Part shown: one piece after another, positions 15,962 to 24,585 of the stretch
Numbering within the stretch: the stretch's first letter is position 1
Layout of the letters: each line of letters begins with the position of its first letter
NCBI GenBank assembly: GCA_035910535.1
Contig: JAMHXF010000061.1
Coordinates: 107,761-171,760 of the forward strand
Direction: 5' to 3'
Source: Archangium_A sp035910535
GTDB lineage: Bacteria > Myxococcota > Myxococcia > Myxococcales > Myxococcaceae
Length of the DNA stretch: 64,000 nt
Notes under the pieces: generated by a model
Seen by the model: only the letters and a program-made list of their open reading frames with translations
Told to the model about the DNA's origin: nothing
Databases searched by the model: none
Made by a program: the position numbers and the translations under genes

Positions 15962-16255
15962 TCAGAGCTGCCCGTCGCACTCTGGGGGCTTCGAAGCGCC
16001 GCAGCTCTGCTTCAGCAACGCGCGCGCACAGGCGGCTTTGCGCTCGGCGCGGGCGCCGTCGACGGTGGCCTCGCGGCTGGTCGCTTCGCACTGCTTGCTG
16101 ACGGCTTCGCAGCGGGCCTTGCCGTCTTTCTGACAAGACGTGGCCTGACACTGCGCACCGGCCCACAGGTCGCAGAGCCAACGCTCGCTGTAGGTGTTCG
16201 GCTTGGTGCCAGCCGAGGTCGACAGAACGAATGCGGCAGCGGTCGCGAGGAGCAT
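15962..16255 (-). CDS. small secreted cysteine-rich protein
   Basis: A 97-residue protein with a signal peptide (MLLATAAAFVLSTSAG) and eight cysteines in the mature part (WLCDLWAGAQCQATSCQK, RCEAVSKQCEA, KAACARALLKQSC and PPECDG), probably forming disulfides in a helical hairpin array. I do not recognise the family. It is divergent from the adenylate cyclase gene, with about 59 bases between start codons. A periplasmic role is inferred from the signal peptide. Confidence 0.65.
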   Translation of the reverse strand: MLLATAAAFVLSTSAGTKPNTYSERWLCDLWAGAQCQATSCQKDGKARCEAVSKQCEATSREATVDGARAERKAACARALLKQSCGASKPPECDGQL

Positions 16256-16314
16256 GGCGCCATTGTAGCCGGATCATTGGCCGACTCATGTTTCCTGCTA
16301 TTTTCCGCGTCGCC

Positions 16315-17907
16315 ATGGACGCCGAAATTTCGTTTGAAGAGCTGAAGTTGCTCCGGTTGGTCTCGCGCTCCGTGGACGACCTGCTGGAAGAGTCGCTCAA
16401 GGTGCGTGAGAGCCTCGAGCAGACCTTCGCGCGGGTCTTCCCTCCGTTGATAAAGCTCATCGCGGCGAAGGGCGCGGTGGTGAACACGGTCGACGAAGAG
16501 CTGGCGCAGGCCACGTACCACTACGGTGATTTCGGCGGCGTCTTCCCCGGAGCGCTGCTGGAGAGCGGCCGGTGGGGCGTGCGGCGGCTCGACAACGGCG
16601 ACACGCTGGTCGCGCAGCTGCTCGACCTCGTGGGCCACCCGGTGGGCTCGCTGGGCATCGTGTTTCCGGGCGACAGGACGACTGACGCGGCGAAGCTGGG
16701 GCGGCTCATCGAGACCATCGCGGAGGAGCTCGACACCGTGCTCGCCTCGGTGCAGACCGCCGCCGAGAAGCACCAGCTGCTGGTGACCATCAACCACTCG
16801 CTGGCCAACCGCGTCTTCGAGACCGGCATGGACGGCGCGGTGCGCGCGTTGTGCGAGCGCGTGAAGGTGCCGGGGTTTCTGCTGCTGTACCGCGACGCCG
16901 TCGAGTCGGGCTCGCTGCACTACCGCAGCTACAAGTACGGCCAGCTCGAGCACTCGAGCAACGGGTCGCGCGACCCGCACCTCGACGCGGCGATTCGTGC
17001 GTACGGCCAGAACCTCATCATGCCGCACGACCACCACCTCAAAGAGACGCTGGGTCGGCGCGCGGTCGAGACGGTGTTGATCAGCGGCGTCGCCGAGTCC
17101 CACGCGCTCGGCAAAATCATGGTCTCGAGCGGCGGCGAGGGCTTCTCGGCCTACACGATGGACCTGCTGCGGCTGCTGGCCTCGACGCTCTCGCAGCGCC
17201 TCATCGACTACAACCGCGAGCGCATTCACCTCGCGCAGTTCTTCTCGGCGCGCACCATCGACGAGCTGCTCCGCGACCCCGACTACAGCCGTCGCTACCT
17301 CGTGCCGCGCGCCGAAGAGGTCGGCATTCTCTTCGCCGACATCAACGGCTTCACGCGCATCTGCGAGCAGGTGCTCGAGCGCCCCGAGCGCATCGGCAAG
17401 TTCGTCGACGACTGGTCGGAAGAAGCGGTGCGCATCCTCCACCGCTACGGCGGCGTGTTCGACAAGATGGTCGGCGACTGCGTCATCGGCCTGTGGGGCC
17501 CTCCGTTCTTCAAGGACTCCCCGGCTGAGTGTGCCGGCGGCGCGCTCAAGGCCGCCATCGAGATTCAGAAGTTCACGCGCGAGACCATGAGCGCGCACCC
17601 CGAAATCAGCCGGCTCGCCGAATTGTTGCAGATGCCAGGCCTCGGCGTGGCCATTGGCGTGAACCTGGCGCCCAGCTTCTGCGGCCTGTTCGGCCCCAAC
17701 CGCAACTACACGTCTTTCTCGACCGGCATGAACCAGACGGCGCGCCTGCAGTCGCTGGGCAGCTTCCGCGAGACGCTGGTGATGCAGTCGGCGCGCGACG
17801 CGTTGAATGGCGTCGAAGAGTTCGCCTCGCTCGAGTTCGGGCCGCTCGTCGAAACGCCGGTGAAGAACGTCGCGCAGCCGCTGCGGTACTTCAAGCTGCT
17901 CGACTGA
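16315..17907 (+). CDS. class III adenylate cyclase with GAF-like sensor region
   Basis: A 530-residue protein expected to make cAMP. The N-terminal 130 residues hold a helical segment and a possible divergent GAF domain. A GAF-like domain spans about residues 150-310, and the class III cyclase domain about 335-525. The metal-binding aspartates are Asp342 (FADINGFT) and Asp388 (KMVGDC). The purine-selecting Lys384 and a Thr in NYTSF favour ATP. The transition-state Asn and Arg are in GMNQTARL. No membrane span is seen, so it is cytoplasmic and probably ligand-gated through GAF. ATG 16288 is an alternative start. Confidence 0.88.
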   Translation: MDAEISFEELKLLRLVSRSVDDLLEESLKVRESLEQTFARVFPPLIKLIAAKGAVVNTVDEELAQATYHYGDFGGVFPGALLESGRWGVRRLDNGDTLVAQLLDLVGHPVGSLGIVFPGDRTTDAAKLGRLIETIAEELDTVLASVQTAAEKHQLLVTINHSLANRVFETGMDGAVRALCERVKVPGFLLLYRDAVESGSLHYRSYKYGQLEHSSNGSRDPHLDAAIRAYGQNLIMPHDHHLKETLGRRAVETVLISGVAESHALGKIMVSSGGEGFSAYTMDLLRLLASTLSQRLIDYNRERIHLAQFFSARTIDELLRDPDYSRRYLVPRAEEVGILFADINGFTRICEQVLERPERIGKFVDDWSEEAVRILHRYGGVFDKMVGDCVIGLWGPPFFKDSPAECAGGALKAAIEIQKFTRETMSAHPEISRLAELLQMPGLGVAIGVNLAPSFCGLFGPNRNYTSFSTGMNQTARLQSLGSFRETLVMQSARDALNGVEEFASLEFGPLVETPVKNVAQPLRYFKLLD

Positions 17908-17908
17908 G

Positions 17909-18226
17909 TCAGACCCAGCCTGTCGTCGCGCGAATCAACAAGCCCATCGACGCGCTGAACGTGTTGGCGGCGAGGCTCCACCCGAAGGCGCGCGCGGGGG
18001 CCACGCCGTTGAAGTGCAGCCACGCGGCTTCGGCCAGCACCGCGAACGTCTCGGCGAGCGCCACCATCGGCCAGTAGTCCACCGGCAGCAGCGGAAAGAC
18101 GAACCACACGATGGGGTGCGTCATCGCCGAGGCGAGAAAGCCCACGCGCAGGCTCTTCGTCGCCAGCCAGTACACCGGCAGCTCGAAGAGCTGCGTCACC
18201 ATGAACGCGACGAACCAGCTCAACAC
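17909..18226 (-). CDS. small integral membrane protein (partner of 18220-19239)
   Basis: A 105-residue membrane protein with three predicted spans. Recognisable features are FELPVYWLATKSL, ASAMTHPIVWFVFPLLP and LAETFAVLAEAAWLHF. It starts at GTG 18226 (or TTG 18223), overlapping the stop of the upstream 339-residue membrane protein by a few bases, which indicates translational coupling. The Glu, His and Trp residues inside the hydrophobic stretches are unusual for a simple anchor. I cannot assign a family or function. The stop is one base from the convergent cyclase stop. Confidence 0.7.
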   Translation of the reverse strand: MLSWFVAFMVTQLFELPVYWLATKSLRVGFLASAMTHPIVWFVFPLLPVDYWPMVALAETFAVLAEAAWLHFNGVAPARAFGWSLAANTFSASMGLLIRATTGWV

Positions 18227-19239
18227 GGCGTCGGGCGCTTTCCTTCGACGAGGAACCACGCGGCGACGGCGAGCTCGAGGTAGCCGTGAAACGCGGCGAG
18301 CCGCAGGTAACCCCAGCGCGCGGCCGACAAGTCGACGACGCCCCACAGAGAAATGAAGAGCGCCAACGCGAAGAAGAACGCGAGCGCCGGCGCGCCGAAG
18401 TCGCGAACCAGCGCCTGCCACGACTCGCGGAACGGGCGCGGCGCCGGGCGAGCGCGCGCATCTTCAGGCACGAGGCGCAGCCAGACCGCGTAGTGCAGGG
18501 ACTGCAGAAACGCGAAGGTCAGCACCAGCCGCGCGGCGAGGCTCGGCGCGAGGCCGGGGGCAGACGTCTCGATGAACTCGCCGAAGCTGGTGCGGGAGCC
18601 CGGCGCATTCCACGCGCCGAGCGCCGAGAGAAGCGGGTCAGCGCCGCCGAGCAGCAGAAACACGAGCGCCGCGACGACGAGCAGCGGAATCAGCCAGGCG
18701 CTTCGTGAACGCGGTTGCAGCGCCCACCACCAGCCCAGCGCGATGACGTTGTGCAGGTGCAGAAACGCGAGGAGGAAGGGCGTCTCGTAGACGAACGCGA
18801 GGCTCGTCAGCGCGCCCCACACGCCGAGCGCGAGCAGCTTTCGTGTGAAGGACGCGCGCGCGAGCACCACCATCGGCACGACAGCGAGCAACCCGATGAA
18901 GGGCGGCGCTCCGAAGGCAGTCGCGATGAGCGGCAGCGCTGCGAGCAGCGCGAGGGCGCCGCGTCGATGCAGACCCGGCTGCACCACGAGGTAGCGCGCG
19001 TCAGAGACGAGGTGCGGCACGCCCAGCACCACGGGCCCCAGCGCGAGCAACCACAATGGCGCCGTGACGGTGAGCGCGAGCGACGTGACGATGGAGAACA
19101 CCGCGACCCAACGAACGCGCCGTTCCCGGTCTGCGTAGAAGCGCCCCAGCAGCGGCTCGGCGAGGCGATACGCCGCCGCCCGCGCGCGGTCGATGGCCCA
19201 CGCGCTCGGAGGGCGCTGCAGGTCGCCGCGAGAAGCCAT
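18220..19239 (-). CDS. polytopic membrane protein with histidine motifs
   Basis: A 339-residue protein with about eight or nine predicted membrane spans. Polar residues stand out within the hydrophobic segments: VVLGVPHLVSDARYL, AFLHLHNVIALGWWW, FLQSLHYAVWLRLVPED and AFHGYLELAVAAWFL. The GxPHxxxD pattern recalls Brp/Blh-type carotenoid-cleaving membrane oxygenases, but overall similarity is weak and the call is tentative. It is coupled to the small membrane protein downstream and overlaps the stop of the upstream gene by one base (TGATG). The histidines suggest a metal-dependent membrane enzyme. Confidence 0.65.
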   Translation of the reverse strand: MASRGDLQRPPSAWAIDRARAAAYRLAEPLLGRFYADRERRVRWVAVFSIVTSLALTVTAPLWLLALGPVVLGVPHLVSDARYLVVQPGLHRRGALALLAALPLIATAFGAPPFIGLLAVVPMVVLARASFTRKLLALGVWGALTSLAFVYETPFLLAFLHLHNVIALGWWWALQPRSRSAWLIPLLVVAALVFLLLGGADPLLSALGAWNAPGSRTSFGEFIETSAPGLAPSLAARLVLTFAFLQSLHYAVWLRLVPEDARARPAPRPFRESWQALVRDFGAPALAFFFALALFISLWGVVDLSAARWGYLRLAAFHGYLELAVAAWFLVEGKRPTPC

Positions 19240-19574
19240 CAGGCGGGGTGCGGCGCGCGACGCGTACGCGCTGCGGCCATCAGCGCGAGGAAGGCCAGAC
19301 CGACGCCGACCCACGGCAACGCGCTCGGCCGCTTCGCCGAGGCCTGCGCCTTCGCCTCGCAGCTGAGCATCTTGATGTTGCGGTACGTCGGCGGCACGCC
19401 CTGGCTGTAGTCGGGCCTGCCGATGGTGATTTCGACGCACGTGCCCTCGAGCCCGTCAGGCGTGGTGCAGCCGGCGCCCGCAGTCTTGCCGCGGCACTGC
19501 GCGACCTCTTCAGGAACGATGTCGGCGAACGCTGGTGCTGTGAGCAACATCGACATCAACACGAGTCGCCTCAC
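19239..19574 (-). CDS. small exported protein with C-terminal MYXO-CTERM-like anchor, copy B
   Basis: A 111-residue protein with a signal peptide (MRRLVLMSMLLTAPAFA), a four-cysteine mature domain and a C-terminal hydrophobic segment followed by arginines (WVGVGLAFLALMAAARTRR). It is a paralogue of the next upstream gene, sharing the order C..K..GA.C, DG..G.C, R.DYS.G.PP and a late Cys-Glu. The tail looks like a sorting or anchoring signal of the MYXO-CTERM kind, but it lacks a cysteine directly before the hydrophobic stretch. It overlaps both neighbours by one to four bases. Confidence 0.7.
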   Translation of the reverse strand: MRRLVLMSMLLTAPAFADIVPEEVAQCRGKTAGAGCTTPDGLEGTCVEITIGRPDYSQGVPPTYRNIKMLSCEAKAQASAKRPSALPWVGVGLAFLALMAAARTRRAPHPA

Positions 19575-19912
19575 GCGCGCTTCCGACGCGCGGCGAGCAC
19601 CAGCGCCAACGCCGCGATCGCTTCACCGGGCAGCGCCGCGCACGACGGCTTCTTCTCTTCTTGCGGCTTCGGCGCAGGTGCTGCCGGCTTCGGTTCGCAC
19701 TTGAGGCACTCGTACGTGACCGTCTTCGGCGGCGGGCCGTTGCTGTAGTCGTTGCGCGTGCACGCGGCTTTCGCGCAGGCCCCGGCGCTGCCGTCATCAC
19801 GTTTGCAATCAGCGCCTTCTGCCTTGTCGTTGCACCCGAGCACGTCGGCAGGAGGCACGTCGGCCCACGCGGTAAATGCGGTCACACAACACAGCAGTAC
19901 GAGTCGTCTCAT
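19571..19912 (-). CDS. small exported protein with C-terminal MYXO-CTERM-like anchor, copy A
   Basis: A 113-residue protein with a signal peptide (MRRLVLLCCVTAFTAWA), a cysteine-rich mature domain with the DYSNGPPP signature, a Pro/Lys linker, and a tail reading PSCAALPGEAIAALALVLAA followed by RRKR. A cysteine before a short hydrophobic stretch ending in arginines fits the MYXO-CTERM surface-sorting pattern. ATG 19912 is chosen for its good signal peptide. The stop overlaps the start of the paralogue by four bases, so the two are co-translated. The lipoprotein gene at 19950 is divergent. Confidence 0.72.
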   Translation of the reverse strand: MRRLVLLCCVTAFTAWADVPPADVLGCNDKAEGADCKRDDGSAGACAKAACTRNDYSNGPPPKTVTYECLKCEPKPAAPAPKPQEEKKPSCAALPGEAIAALALVLAARRKRA

Positions 19913-19949
19913 GGTCGCGGAGTCTGCCTCCAAGAGTAGAGTTCGCGCC

Positions 19950-20903
19950 ATGTTCAGTCGTTGGTTGCTGCTGTTGGCGCTGCCTGCGTGTTCTGCCCCC
20001 GTGACGCCCATGGAGCCTTTGGAGCCGTACTGCGGCACCGTGCGTTGGGAGCGCAACGTCGACACCGCTGAAGTCGGCGCCATCATGGACTCGCCGCGTG
20101 CGGGCAGCGGGTGTCTTCAGCTCGAGCGCACCGACGCTGCGTTCGTCCTCACCGAGCGCTTTCTCGACGCGCCTTCGGGCGCGCGTGGTCACTGCCGCTA
20201 CGCGGGCACCATCACCGGGTTTCAGGCGCGCGTGACTGAAGGTGAGTGCCGCTACGTGTCGCCTTCGCGGGAGGGGCGGCTCTTCGACCTGCGCGGCAAC
20301 TTTCAGCTCTCGGGCTCTGCGGTCTCGGGGCTTGGTGACGAGCTCAACCTCACGCTCGAAGGCAAGGTTGAAGAGGTCGGCTCGGTGCGCAAGTTCGAGA
20401 ACGGCGCGTACGTCGAGCGCGACGGCTTTCAGCAGGCCATCACCGGTACGGTGAAGGTGCAGCACCTCACGAAGCAGGGTGCGCCCGAGGCTCCGTTGCT
20501 CGCCGACGCGGGCGTCACGGCGCCCACGTGCCCCGCCCAGGTCGACGGCTGTTGGCGCACGGCGCTCGACCCCACCATCGTCGTCAACGCTCAGGAGCCC
20601 GAGTGTCAGGCCATCGCCGCGCGGTACCCGCAGAGCAACGTGCTCGACTTCACCTTGAAGAACGACGTGTTCGACCCCGGCTACGACGGCAACGTGCCGA
20701 TGGTGCGCGCGCAGACGAGTTGCCGCTTCGTCGGCGACGAAGGCAACGCCGTCTCGCCTGCGAACTTCTGGTCGTACGAGGTCGACGCATCAGCAGGCGC
20801 GACGCCGACGTTGCGCGTGTGGCACCTGCGCGACGTCGACCGCTCCGGCTTTCCGATTCGCTGCGAGCTGGCGTTCACCACGCAGCCCGTCGTCTGCCCG
20901 TGA
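19950..20903 (+). CDS. lipoprotein of unknown function
   Basis: A 317-residue predicted lipoprotein (MFSRWLLLLALPAC, Cys14). The mature protein contains two beta-rich halves. The first (residues 25-170) has four cysteines and a GNFQLSGSAVSGLGDELNL strand region. The second (190-317) begins CPAQVDGCWRTALDP and has further cysteines up to CP at the end. No known family is recognised. The start is placed at the ATG beginning the signal peptide; longer in-frame starts would run into the divergent gene. The stop is two bases from the convergent lipoprotein gene. Confidence 0.72.
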   Translation: MFSRWLLLLALPACSAPVTPMEPLEPYCGTVRWERNVDTAEVGAIMDSPRAGSGCLQLERTDAAFVLTERFLDAPSGARGHCRYAGTITGFQARVTEGECRYVSPSREGRLFDLRGNFQLSGSAVSGLGDELNLTLEGKVEEVGSVRKFENGAYVERDGFQQAITGTVKVQHLTKQGAPEAPLLADAGVTAPTCPAQVDGCWRTALDPTIVVNAQEPECQAIAARYPQSNVLDFTLKNDVFDPGYDGNVPMVRAQTSCRFVGDEGNAVSPANFWSYEVDASAGATPTLRVWHLRDVDRSGFPIRCELAFTTQPVVCP

Positions 20904-20905
20904 CG

Positions 20906-22165
20906 TCACGGCGGCAGTGACGCGCGCGGCACGACGACGGTCTCGAAGTCGGCGCCTTCGCCTTCGAGCACCACGAGGTGTTGCCCGTCGCCCGAGAAGT
21001 GCAGCGAGCGGGTCGAGCGCTGCTGTTGGTCAGCCAACGCCGGCCGACTCCTGAGGTCGTCTTTGATGACGCCGTCTTGCGAGCACACGCGCAGGTTCTT
21101 CGCGCCCGAATCAACGCGCCCCGCGACTGAATAGGTGCCGAGCGGGTCCATCGCGAAGCCGCGGCGGTCGGGAGACTCGTGCAGCGTCATGCGCGTATCG
21201 AACTTCACCCACAGCGCGCCCCGGCCCGTCGCGTAGCCGACCGTGGCGCCGTCGACGGAGAACGCGAGCTGGCTCGAGCCACCTGCCGAGTTGAGCCCGT
21301 CGAGCACCAGGCCCGTGCTCGCTTGCAGCACGCTGGCCTGCAGCGGGTCGAACACCACGAGCTGCGAGTCGTCCGGCGACATCACGATGTTGGGCTGACT
21401 CACCGCGCCCGAGCTGATGGTCGCGGTGTCCTTGCCGTCGGCGAGCGTGATGCGCGTCACGCTGCCGAAGTTGCCGGTGAACGTCGGGCGCCACGACACC
21501 AACAACGCGTTGCCCGGCGCGCTGACGAGGCCATGCACGGTGCCTTCGAAGTCGAAGTGCGTGAAGGGCTGCATCGTCTCGGCGTTCACCATCGTCACGC
21601 GGCCGAACAGCGCCATGAAGACCCAGCGCTTGTCTCTGGAGACGGCCAGCACCGAGCTGGGTGACGCGCCGGTGACGACGCGTTGAAAGCTGTTGTCACT
21701 CAAGTCCCAGCGGTAGGCGTGCCCGAGCTCCGAGACGATGAACGTCGAGGTTCCGGGAATGGCGACCAGCCCCTCGGGCTTCACCTCGTGCGTCGGCGGC
21801 AGGCTGGAGACGTTCCACGTCGGCGACTTCACTTCGATTTCCGACTCCACGTAGTAGGTCGGGTCGGCCTTGTAGGTGACGCGCAGCGTGTACTTCCCGA
21901 CGGCCATCGGCGCGCGGTACTGCAGCAGGTTCGCCGCGACGGCGCCCACCTCGCCGCCGGTCACCAGGAGTTCAGCCATGGCGTTCTCGCCGTTGTCGGT
22001 CTCGGTGACGATGACGGAGAAGCCCGTCGTCTCACCGGGCACCAGCTCCACGCGCTGCGGTGAGAGCGCCATGTACGGCGGCGGCCGAGCGCCAGCGTCG
22101 GGCTTCGGCGTCGCTGGTCCACACGCAGAAAAAAACAGCAGTGACGAGAAGACGAGCGAACGCAT
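20906..22165 (-). CDS. beta-propeller-like lipoprotein
   Basis: A 419-residue lipoprotein (FFSACGP lipobox) with an N-terminal Ig-like segment (residues 30-115: LSPQRVELVPGETTGFSV) followed by a WD40/YVTN-like beta-propeller region (120-419) whose blades show patterns such as SVLAVSRDKRWVFMAL, IVMSPDDSQLVVFD and SLHFSGDGQHLVVLEG. ATG 22165 is chosen because GGAG sits eight bases upstream; the GTG at 22174 would overlap the previous stop. It follows the BNR-repeat lipoprotein in the same operon. A binding or scaffolding role at the envelope is inferred. Confidence 0.75.
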   Translation of the reverse strand: MRSLVFSSLLFFSACGPATPKPDAGARPPPYMALSPQRVELVPGETTGFSVIVTETDNGENAMAELLVTGGEVGAVAANLLQYRAPMAVGKYTLRVTYKADPTYYVESEIEVKSPTWNVSSLPPTHEVKPEGLVAIPGTSTFIVSELGHAYRWDLSDNSFQRVVTGASPSSVLAVSRDKRWVFMALFGRVTMVNAETMQPFTHFDFEGTVHGLVSAPGNALLVSWRPTFTGNFGSVTRITLADGKDTATISSGAVSQPNIVMSPDDSQLVVFDPLQASVLQASTGLVLDGLNSAGGSSQLAFSVDGATVGYATGRGALWVKFDTRMTLHESPDRRGFAMDPLGTYSVAGRVDSGAKNLRVCSQDGVIKDDLRSRPALADQQQRSTRSLHFSGDGQHLVVLEGEGADFETVVVPRASLPP

Positions 22166-22170
22166 GAGCC

Positions 22171-24132
22171 TCACTCCGGTTGCGGCGCGATGCGCGAGAA
22201 GTCGGGCACGAAGCGCCAGAGATCTCCGTCGGTGAAATAGAGCGCCCCGTCGGCGTCATCGGGCACCGACACGGCGCCACGGAACGCGAGCGGGGTCTCG
22301 GCGACCTTCGTCAACGGCGCCGTCGTCACGTCGCCCGCGAGGTCCACCGCCCACAGCCCGGAGCGCGCGAAGACGAAGAAGTACCTGTTGGTCAGCAACA
22401 CGTCGATGGCCTGCTCGTCGTTCGGCAGCGCGAAGCACGTCGAGTTGGTGCAATCGAGCGGCTCCAGGCCCATCAACCCGGCGCGCGGCCGCAGCGGAAT
22501 GCGGCGGTCATTCGCACCGGCGAGCGGGTTGGCCACCCACACGAGGTCAGGGCTGCGAATGCGGTAGCTCGCCTGTCGGTCTGGGGCGCCCGTCAGCGGC
22601 ACCACGGCGTGGCCGCGCACGTTGAGGCTCGGCTCGTTCACGTCGACCTCGACCCACAACGAGCCGTCAGCGAAGCCGTAGAGCCGCTCGCCGCGCCAAT
22701 GAAAGCGACGGTTGCTGACGGTGGCCGAACCGAGAACGTCGAGCGGAACGGCGCTCGCCGCGTCGACGACTCCGGTGCGCAGGTCGAATGACGCGGCGGT
22801 GTACGGCCCACCTCTTTTCGCGGTGTGGCCGAGCGGCGACGAGAGCACGCGCAGCGCACCGCCGGGCAGGCGCGTGACGTCCCAGTGGGCCTGCCAGTAC
22901 TCGGGCACCGAGAGCTGCGCGCCGGCGAGCGGCCCGCTCAGCGCGCCGTACACGCCGTCGTTTCGTACCGCGAAGGCTTCACCACGCGTCTCCGCCGGCA
23001 CCGCGCGCAGCGTGCCGAAGGGCAGCTGTGCCCACGGCCCGCTCGCGCTCACCGACGTTCTCGGGGTGATGGCGCCAGCACCGGCGCTCACGAAGCAATA
23101 CGGGTACGGCCGTCGCGTCGTGGAATCCTCGAGGACCCCGCCGATACGCACGCGGTCTCCGCTGCGCTCGAAGGTGATTTCACTCCCGCTCCAGACGAGC
23201 GCCTCGTCGCCGACGGTGAAGTCGAGGAACTCCCACGTCGCGCCGAGGTCGGTGGAGTGCACGACGCGCAGCGGCTTCTCAATCGCGGTCTGAAACTCGG
23301 CCCAGATTTCGTTTTCGCCGGGCCCGAGCACGAAGTGCCGAAAGTGCCGCGACGGGGAGCTGATGGGGGAGATGCGGCGCCACGACGCGCCCTTGTCCTG
23401 GCTCAGGTAGAGCGCGAACTCGTTGCTGTCGTCGAGGTCACCCGAGTACGCGTTGAGCACGATGCGGCCGTCAGGGAAGACGTGAACTTCACGCGCCTGT
23501 GCGGGCGTCGGAGGTGCGTCGTACGAGAAGCCGTCATCACCCGAGACGAAGAGCTTCGAGTTCTTCACGAACGCGATGACCGCGCCGCCGCGCTCACTCA
23601 GGCCGTCTGCGATGGGCCTGAAGCTCGCGCCGTCGTCGACGCTGCGGAGCATGCGACCCTCGAGCGTGAAGGCCGCGAGCTGGCCCGCCGTGGCGTGAAA
23701 CGTCGAACCCGGAGGCGCGTTGGTGCCGCCGCGAGCCGTGAAGTCTGCGCTCGTGAACGTCGCGCCGTTGTCGACGCTCACGGCCCAGCGCCTGACGGTG
23801 CCCGGGCGGCGGAAGTAGAGCGCGTCGCCGACGAAGTAGGGCCCCTCGAGCGGGTCGATGCCCGGCGCCACTTCCTCGGGGAAGATCTCCCGCCACGTCG
23901 CGCCGTCGTCGGCCGTCAACCAGCGGCGCCCACCGTCTTGCGCGACGACGCGGCGGGGTTGGGCGGTGTCGGTGAAGAAGCGATTGGCGCGGCTGCCCAT
24001 GCGCTGCGTGCAGTCGAGCCCCTGTGAACGTGACGGAAACTCGCGCTCGCCCGGAGGTTCGACAGCAGGAGGACAACCCAACACCCCGAGGGCGCACAAC
24101 GTCGGCGCGAGGCGCCGAAGGAGCAACGTCAT
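22171..24132 (-). CDS. BNR/Asp-box (sialidase-like) repeat lipoprotein
   Basis: A 653-residue lipoprotein (lipobox VLGCPP). At least five Asp-box or BNR-type motifs are visible: TADDGATWRE, SVDNGATFTS, VDDGASFR, SQDKGASWRR and STDLGATWEF. This fits a sialidase or VPS10-like beta-propeller in the N-terminal 350 residues. The C-terminal half is also beta-rich. The sialidase FRIP motif and catalytic arginines are not evident, so it is probably a non-enzymatic propeller. The start ATG overlaps the stop of the upstream gene by four bases, and the stop lies five bases before the next gene's chosen start. Confidence 0.78.
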   Translation of the reverse strand: MTLLLRRLAPTLCALGVLGCPPAVEPPGEREFPSRSQGLDCTQRMGSRANRFFTDTAQPRRVVAQDGGRRWLTADDGATWREIFPEEVAPGIDPLEGPYFVGDALYFRRPGTVRRWAVSVDNGATFTSADFTARGGTNAPPGSTFHATAGQLAAFTLEGRMLRSVDDGASFRPIADGLSERGGAVIAFVKNSKLFVSGDDGFSYDAPPTPAQAREVHVFPDGRIVLNAYSGDLDDSNEFALYLSQDKGASWRRISPISSPSRHFRHFVLGPGENEIWAEFQTAIEKPLRVVHSTDLGATWEFLDFTVGDEALVWSGSEITFERSGDRVRIGGVLEDSTTRRPYPYCFVSAGAGAITPRTSVSASGPWAQLPFGTLRAVPAETRGEAFAVRNDGVYGALSGPLAGAQLSVPEYWQAHWDVTRLPGGALRVLSSPLGHTAKRGGPYTAASFDLRTGVVDAASAVPLDVLGSATVSNRRFHWRGERLYGFADGSLWVEVDVNEPSLNVRGHAVVPLTGAPDRQASYRIRSPDLVWVANPLAGANDRRIPLRPRAGLMGLEPLDCTNSTCFALPNDEQAIDVLLTNRYFFVFARSGLWAVDLAGDVTTAPLTKVAETPLAFRGAVSVPDDADGALYFTDGDLWRFVPDFSRIAPQPE

Positions 24133-24491
24133 GCCTGCAGTCTGGGCTGCGAGTACGGCCTTGAGAAGTGAATCCACTCGCGCGCGTCGATCTCCACGAG
24201 CCACTCGATGTTGGGGATGAACGTGTAGCGAGCCGACGTGAAGCGCTCGAGCAGCTCAGCGGCCTGCAGGGGCGAGAGCTTCGGCCCTTTGAAGCTGACC
24301 CGCAGGTACGTCTCGAGCGTCGGCGTCACGTCGACCGCCGCGCAGATCTGCACGTTGCCCACGCGGCAGCTGTTGTCCGGGGTCACGCGCAGGGTGTTCA
24401 GGGCCCAGCGACTGGGGTCGACGGCTTTGTCCAGCAGCGCTCCGCCGGCTTCTTCCATCGATTCGTGGTGCGGCAATGAGACTCGCTGCAT
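24129..24491 (-). CDS. hypothetical protein at the head of the propeller-lipoprotein operon
   Basis: A 120-residue soluble protein with two cysteines (NSCRVGNVQIC) and an N-terminal acidic helix. No signal peptide, membrane span or known family is seen. A strong ribosome site (GGGAGGG) precedes ATG 24491. The stop overlaps the start of the BNR lipoprotein, so it is the first gene of a three-gene operon with two surface propeller lipoproteins. The function is unknown; the position suggests a cytoplasmic regulator or helper, but nothing in the sequence shows this. Confidence 0.6.
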   Translation of the reverse strand: MQRVSLPHHESMEEAGGALLDKAVDPSRWALNTLRVTPDNSCRVGNVQICAAVDVTPTLETYLRVSFKGPKLSPLQAAELLERFTSARYTFIPNIEWLVEIDAREWIHFSRPYSQPRLQA

Positions 24492-24585
24492 CGGGTCGGC
24501 CCTCCCGCGAGATGGGAGAGACGAAACCGCAGCGAGGCGACGCGAAGCAAGGTGGGCGAGCGCTTGACGCGGTCGATTTCACGAC

